Origin: Methylotenera versatilis 7
Lineage (GTDB): Bacteria > Pseudomonadota > Gammaproteobacteria > Burkholderiales > Methylophilaceae
Reading direction: 5' to 3'
Length of the DNA stretch: 64,000 nucleotides
Assembly (NCBI RefSeq): GCF_000799165.1
Contig: NZ_JUGF01000001.1
Location: forward strand, 248,001-312,000
A program made the position numbers and the translations under genes. Shown piece after piece: positions 59,518-64,000 of this stretch. Numbering within the stretch: the stretch's first letter is position 1; each line of letters opens with the position of its first letter. The notes beneath the pieces are model-generated. The model worked only from the letters and a program-made list of their open reading frames with translations. It was not told the origin of the DNA and did no database searches.

Positions 59518-62076
59518 ATGGATCAATTCGCTAAAGAAACCCTACCAATCAGCCTAGAAGATGAGATGCGCCGTTCATACCTGGATTACGCAATGAGCGT
59601 AATTGTAGGACGTGCATTACCTGATGTACGTGATGGTTTAAAACCGGTGCATCGCCGCGTTTTATTTGCGATGCATGAACTTAGCAACGACTATAACAAG
59701 CCGTATAAAAAATCAGCCCGTATCGTGGGCGATGTGATTGGTAAGTACCATCCACACGGCGATACTGCGGTATACGACACGATTGTTCGTATGGCGCAGG
59801 ATTTTAGTTTGCGTTATATGCTGGTTGATGGTCAGGGTAACTTCGGTTCTGTGGATGGCGATAATGCGGCGGCGATGCGCTATACGGAAATCCGTATGGC
59901 GAAAATCGCGCACGAGCTGTTAGCGGATATTGACAAAGAAACCGTGGACTTTGGTCCTAACTATGATGGTAGCGAGCACGAGCCACTGATTATGCCGGCG
60001 CGCATTCCTAATCTGCTGATTAACGGCAGCTCTGGTATTGCTGTGGGTATGGCGACCAACATTCCGCCACATAACATCAATGAAGTGTTGGATGCCTGTT
60101 TTGCGTTACTTAAAGATCCTGAGACTGGTGTTGAAGAGTTGATTGAACTGGTTCCGGCGCCAGATTTTCCAACCGCAGGTATTATTTACGGTACGGTGGG
60201 TGTTAAAGAAGGCTATCGCACAGGCCGTGGCCGTGTGGTGATGCGTGGTCGCACCCACGTAGAAGATATGGATAAAAGTGGTGGTCGTCAGATGTTGATC
60301 GTCGACGAATTGCCGTACCAGGTAAACAAGAAAACCTTTGTTGAGAAAATCGCTGAATTAGTTAACGAGAAAAAAATCGAAGGTATTTCTGACTTGCGCG
60401 ATGAGTCCGATAAATCGGGTATGCGCGTGGTGATTGAGCTGAAACGTGGTGAGATTGCAGAAGTCGTACTGAATAATCTGTATAAACAAACGCAATTGCA
60501 AGATACGTTCGGCATGAACATGGTGGCTTTGTTGGATGGTCAGCCGCGTTTACTTAACTTGAAACAAATGCTGGAGGCGTTTTTACGCCATCGTCGCGAA
60601 GTAGTGACGCGTCGTACCGTGTTTGAGCTGAAAAAAGCGCGCGCACGTGGTCATGTGTTAGAAGGTTTGGCTGTTGCATTGGCAAATGTGGATGAGATGA
60701 TTGCGCTAATTAAAGCTGCACCAACGCCACCGGAAGCTAAAGTAGGTTTAATGGCGCGTGTATGGCAATCGCCAGTAGTTGAAGAAATGTTGAAACGCGC
60801 CGCGATGGAAGCATCGCGCCCAGAAGGTTTAAGTGTCGATTTTGGCTTAACGCCGAATGGCTATCGATTAAGTGACGTGCAAGCGCAAGAGATATTGCAA
60901 ATGCGCCTGCAACGCTTAACTGGTTTAGAGCAAGACAAAATCGTCATTGAATACAAAGAGGTGATGGAAATTATTGCCGACTTATTAGATATTCTGGCGA
61001 ACGCCTCACGCGTGACGGCGATTATTACCGATGAGTTAACCGAAATTCGCAAGCAGTTTGGTGATAAACGTCGTAGTGAAATCGTGGCAAATGCACAAGA
61101 TTTATCGTTAGAAGATTTGATTACACCGCAAGATGTAGTGGTCACGCTATCACATACCGGTTATGTGAAATCGCAGCCGCTGGATGAATATCGCGCGCAA
61201 CGTCGTGGTGGCCGTGGTAAACAGGCTGCGCCGACTAAAGAAGATGACTTCATCGACAAGATGTTTGTGGCGAATACGCATGATTACATTCTGTGCTTCT
61301 CAAGCCGTGGTCGCGTATATTGGTTGAAAGTATACGAAGTGCCGCAAGGCAGCCGCATTGGCCGTGGCAAACCAATTGTGAACCTATTCCCACTTGAAGA
61401 GGGTGAGAAAATCAACGCGATTTTGGCGGTAAAAGAGTTTGATGAAAATCACTTTATTTTCATGACAACCGCACGTGGTACCGTAAAGAAAACAGCATTA
61501 AGCGAATTCGCGAATCCACGTAAATCCGGCATTATCGCCATTAACCTGGATGATGATGACTACTTGATCGGTGCAGAAGTCACCAACGGCAAAAACGATA
61601 TCGTGCTGGTATCTAACGGCGGTAAAGCGGTGTGGTTCAGTGAGGATGATGTACGTCCAATGGGCCGTGCAACACGCGGTGTACGCGGCATGAAGTTGGC
61701 GGCTAAACAACAGGTACTGTCATTGTTAATTGCTGATAACGATCAGCAAACAGTGTTGGTTGCCACTGAAAATGGTTATGGAAAACGCACAGTGCTGGCT
61801 GATTTCCGTCATTCTGGACGTGGCACACAAGGCGTTAAGGCGATTGCAGTGAGTGAGCGTAACGGTTTAGTTGTCGCCGCAAAACTGGTGAATGAAGATG
61901 ATGAAATCATGCTGATTACCACAGGTGGCGTGCTGATCCGTACCCGTGTGAAAGAAATTCGCGAACTAGGCCGTGCAACACAAGGTGTGACGCTGATTAA
62001 CTTGGGTGAAGGTGAGAAATTATCTGGACTTGAGAAAATTGTTGAAACAGATGAAGAGTTGCCAGCTGCAGAATAA
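59518..62076 (+). CDS. gyrA: DNA gyrase subunit A
   Basis: 852 residues, full length. The breakage-reunion domain holds the catalytic Tyr122 (AAMRYTEIR). In the quinolone-resistance region [17 protein letters not shown], position 83 is Thr, as in wild-type Pseudomonas, and 87 is Asp. The C-terminal beta-pinwheel starts with the GyrA box QRRGGRGKQ near residue 560. With GyrB it introduces negative supercoils. serC follows 20 bp later. Confidence 0.98.
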   Translation: MDQFAKETLPISLEDEMRRSYLDYAMSVIVGRALPDVRDGLKPVHRRVLFAMHELSNDYNKPYKKSARIVGDVIGKYHPHGDTAVYDTIVRMAQDFSLRYMLVDGQGNFGSVDGDNAAAMRYTEIRMAKIAHELLADIDKETVDFGPNYDGSEHEPLIMPARIPNLLINGSSGIAVGMATNIPPHNINEVLDACFALLKDPETGVEELIELVPAPDFPTAGIIYGTVGVKEGYRTGRGRVVMRGRTHVEDMDKSGGRQMLIVDELPYQVNKKTFVEKIAELVNEKKIEGISDLRDESDKSGMRVVIELKRGEIAEVVLNNLYKQTQLQDTFGMNMVALLDGQPRLLNLKQMLEAFLRHRREVVTRRTVFELKKARARGHVLEGLAVALANVDEMIALIKAAPTPPEAKVGLMARVWQSPVVEEMLKRAAMEASRPEGLSVDFGLTPNGYRLSDVQAQEILQMRLQRLTGLEQDKIVIEYKEVMEIIADLLDILANASRVTAIITDELTEIRKQFGDKRRSEIVANAQDLSLEDLITPQDVVVTLSHTGYVKSQPLDEYRAQRRGGRGKQAAPTKEDDFIDKMFVANTHDYILCFSSRGRVYWLKVYEVPQGSRIGRGKPIVNLFPLEEGEKINAILAVKEFDENHFIFMTTARGTVKKTALSEFANPRKSGIIAINLDDDDYLIGAEVTNGKNDIVLVSNGGKAVWFSEDDVRPMGRATRGVRGMKLAAKQQVLSLLIADNDQQTVLVATENGYGKRTVLADFRHSGRGTQGVKAIAVSERNGLVVAAKLVNEDDEIMLITTGGVLIRTRVKEIRELGRATQGVTLINLGEGEKLSGLEKIVETDEELPAAE

Positions 62077-62096
62077 TAATTTTATTTAAGAATAAT

Positions 62097-63170
62097 ATGA
62101 AGCAAATTTATAACTTTTCTGCAGGCCCTGCAGTACTGCCAAAACCTGTGTTGGAACGTGCTCAAGCCGAAATGCTGGATTGGCATGGTAGTGGCATGAG
62201 TGTGATGGAAATGTCACATCGAGGCAAAGAGTTCACCAGCATTTTAGAAAAAACAGAAGCAGATTTACGCACGTTATTAAGTATTCCAAATAATTATAAA
62301 GTGCTATTTTTGCAGGGCGGCGCGATTGCTGAAAATGCCATCATACCGCTGAATTTGCTGGCTGGTAAAAGTGCGGATTATGTCGTTACCGGCGCATGGA
62401 GCAAGCGCAGTGTGGAAGATGCGCGCGCATTCGGCACCATTAATATTGCTGCGAGCAGCGAAGCGGATGGTTTCACGCGTGTGCCTGATTTTTCAAGCTG
62501 GCAATTGAATAAAGACGCAGCTTACGTGCATATCTGCACCAATGAAACCATTCACGGCGTTGAGTTCGATGGCATTCCAAATACAAGTGGTGTGCCGATT
62601 GTGGCAGATATGTCTTCACACATTTTGTCACGACCGATTGATGTGAGTCAGTACGGTGTGATATACGGTGGTGCGCAAAAGAACATTGGCCCAGCCGGTT
62701 TATGTATTGTGATTGTAAGAGAAGATTTATTGGATAAAGCGAACCCATTAACACCAGCGGTATTTAATTGGAAAACGCAGGCTGAAAATCACAGCATGAT
62801 TAATACGCCGCCTACTTACGGCATCTATATTGCAGGTTTGGTATTTGAGTGGTTATTGGCGCAGGGCGGAGTGGCTGCGATTGAGCAGAAAAATATTGCT
62901 AAAGCCAAACTTTTTTATGATTATGTAGATAATAGTGATTTTTATAGCAACAACATCGCACTGAATAATCGCTCACGCATGAATATTCCGTTCCGATTGC
63001 AGGATGAAAAACGCAATGATGCTTTTTTAAAAGGGGCTGAAGCGCAAGGTTTGCTGCAATTAAAAGGTCACCGGATTGTTGGTGGCATGCGTGCCAGCAT
63101 GTATAACGCTATGCCAATTGAAGGTGTGCGGGCATTGATTGAGTATATGAAGCAGTTTGAACGTGCATAA
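62097..63170 (+). CDS. serC: Phosphoserine aminotransferase
   Basis: 357 residues, standard SerC length. [16 protein letters not shown] and EMSHRGKEF begin the protein. LFLQGGA binds the cofactor phosphate, and the PLP Lys is in [12 protein letters not shown]. It makes O-phosphoserine from 3-phosphohydroxypyruvate and acts also in PLP synthesis. It lies between gyrA and pheA, the usual betaproteobacterial order, and is probably co-transcribed with pheA, 15 bp away. Confidence 0.97.
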   Translation: MKQIYNFSAGPAVLPKPVLERAQAEMLDWHGSGMSVMEMSHRGKEFTSILEKTEADLRTLLSIPNNYKVLFLQGGAIAENAIIPLNLLAGKSADYVVTGAWSKRSVEDARAFGTINIAASSEADGFTRVPDFSSWQLNKDAAYVHICTNETIHGVEFDGIPNTSGVPIVADMSSHILSRPIDVSQYGVIYGGAQKNIGPAGLCIVIVREDLLDKANPLTPAVFNWKTQAENHSMINTPPTYGIYIAGLVFEWLLAQGGVAAIEQKNIAKAKLFYDYVDNSDFYSNNIALNNRSRMNIPFRLQDEKRNDAFLKGAEAQGLLQLKGHRIVGGMRASMYNAMPIEGVRALIEYMKQFERA

Positions 63171-63185
63171 AAAAGTACATTAAAC

Positions 63186-64000
63186 ATGAGCGAGCAGTTA
63201 AAACAACACAGAGACCAGATTGATGCCATTGATGAGCAAATTTTAAAGCTTGTTAATGAACGGGCATCATTAGCGCACGCTATCGGCGGCTTAAAAGATG
63301 ACGGTGTCATTTACCGACCAGAGCGTGAAGCGCAGATTTTACGCCGTTTGCAAGCTAACAATAAAGGCCCATTATCCAGTGAAGCAGTCAGCCATATTTT
63401 TCGCGGTGTGATGTCGAATTGTCGTGCCTTAGAAAAGGAGCTTTCAATCGCGTTTTTGGGGCCGCTTGGTACGTATAGTGAAGAGGCTGCATTAAAGCAG
63501 TTTGGTTTAGGGCGCAGTGCGGTAGTATGTGCGAGCATTGACGAGGTATTTCGTACGCTAGAGGCAGAACAGGCCGACTACGGTGTAGTACCTGTGGAGA
63601 ATTCAACCGAAGGTGCAATTGGCTTAACGCTGGACTTACTATTAGCCAGCCCACTTAAAATCTGTGGCGAAATCACCTTGCCAATACACCATTGCTTACT
63701 CTCAAAACAGACCGATATTAGCCAGATCTCACATGTATTTTCGCATAGCCAATCATTGTCACAATGTCATGAATGGCTGAACAAGACATTGCCACGCGCG
63801 CAACGCGAGCCTGTTACCAGCAATGCATTTGCTGCGCAGATGATTCATAACCTGGTTTCAAGTGATAATACTTTTGCCGCTGCAATTGCCAGCAAGCGTG
63901 CTGCAGAGCTATTCAATTTAAATATTTTAGCCGAAAATATTGAAGATGACCCTAAAAATACTACGCGCTTTTTAGTGTTGGGCCGGCATGAAGTTGCGCC
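63186..64000 (+). CDS. pheA: Chorismate mutase / prephenate dehydratase, 3' truncated
   Basis: The frame is open from the ATG at 63186 to the window edge, giving 271 residues of about 360. Residues ~5-85 are an AroQ-type chorismate mutase (RDQIDAIDEQILKLVNERA, YRPEREAQIL). Residues from ~95 are prephenate dehydratase (IAFLGPLGTYSEEAALKQFG, YGVVPVENSTEGAIGLTLDLL). DPKNTTRFLVLGR is the end of the catalytic domain; the ACT regulatory domain lies outside the window. It makes phenylpyruvate for phenylalanine. Confidence 0.95.
   Translation, partial: MSEQLKQHRDQIDAIDEQILKLVNERASLAHAIGGLKDDGVIYRPEREAQILRRLQANNKGPLSSEAVSHIFRGVMSNCRALEKELSIAFLGPLGTYSEEAALKQFGLGRSAVVCASIDEVFRTLEAEQADYGVVPVENSTEGAIGLTLDLLLASPLKICGEITLPIHHCLLSKQTDISQISHVFSHSQSLSQCHEWLNKTLPRAQREPVTSNAFAAQMIHNLVSSDNTFAAAIASKRAAELFNLNILAENIEDDPKNTTRFLVLGRHEVA

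Noticed and set aside
59569-59780. Quinolone-resistance mutation at GyrA position 83 (Thr)
   Set aside because: Thr83 is the normal residue in many bacteria, so it is not evidence of acquired resistance.
1-64000. CRISPR arrays, insertion sequences, prophage or integrative elements
   Set aside because: No regularly spaced long repeats, transposase, integrase or phage structural genes were seen; the short tandem repeats lack spacers.

Overview
The window reads as chromosome of an obligate or near-obligate betaproteobacterial methylotroph, most like the Methylophilaceae (Methylotenera and relatives). Three things point there: ribulose monophosphate cycle genes (hps, phi, transaldolase) lie next to genes for tetrahydromethanopterin (H4MPT)-linked C1 oxidation (mtdB, mch, beta-RFAP synthase) and for methanofuran-type cofactor synthesis; the base composition is moderately AT-rich; and the housekeeping order gyrA-serC-pheA is typical of Betaproteobacteria. 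The taxon is inferred from gene content only.

Layout. 0-3.2 kb: end of a redoxin gene, an RcnR-type metal-sensing repressor with a His-rich tail, and a TonB-dependent receptor. 3.2-8.7 kb: exported rhodanese/SMP-30 and dienelactone-hydrolase-like proteins behind a sigma-54-like promoter; then two small membrane proteins, a haem c lipoprotein and OmpW, with FNR boxes and a second sigma-54-like promoter. 8.7-18.3 kb: a low-oxygen respiration block with hemN, fnr, a radical SAM protein, a UbiM-like ubiquinone hydroxylase and the cbb3 oxidase operon ccoNOQPG plus a FixH-like gene. Good FNR boxes precede ccoN, ompW, fnr/hemN and the 6.1 kb operon, so this looks like one FNR regulon. 18.4-24.9 kb: two small secreted proteins, ChrA, glutathione peroxidase, and ppsR-ppsA (PEP synthase and its regulator).

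25-31 kb: the archaeal-like C1 cluster, beta-RFAP synthase - mtdB - orfY - mch - orf5 - orf7. 31-36.3 kb: a signalling module (OmpR-type regulator, LysM/FecR protein, CHASE2 histidine kinase) meeting a diguanylate cyclase tail to tail. 36.5-39.2 kb: transaldolase, hps and phi, with a palindrome over the probable hps promoter and a strong terminator between hps and phi. 39.2-44.8 kb: a cofactor cluster (HisA-like protein, MfnD-like ATP-grasp ligase, MfnF-like protein, pabB, MfnE-like kinase, pterin carbinolamine dehydratase) that should supply methanofuran-type and pterin cofactors, including the p-aminobenzoate used by beta-RFAP synthase.

45-50.4 kb: an ECF sigma / FecR anti-sigma / FecA-like receptor cell-surface signalling set, with tandem repeats before the receptor. 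50.5-57.1 kb: small unknown genes and an RND heavy-metal efflux operon. 57.2-64 kb: tRNA-Leu(UAG), alr, ridA, gyrA, serC and the start of pheA, cut by the window edge.

I saw no insertion sequence, prophage, CRISPR array or rRNA. The most unusual material is regulatory (FNR boxes, two sigma-54-like promoters, the hps promoter palindrome, short tandem repeats) and the incompletely understood cofactor genes.
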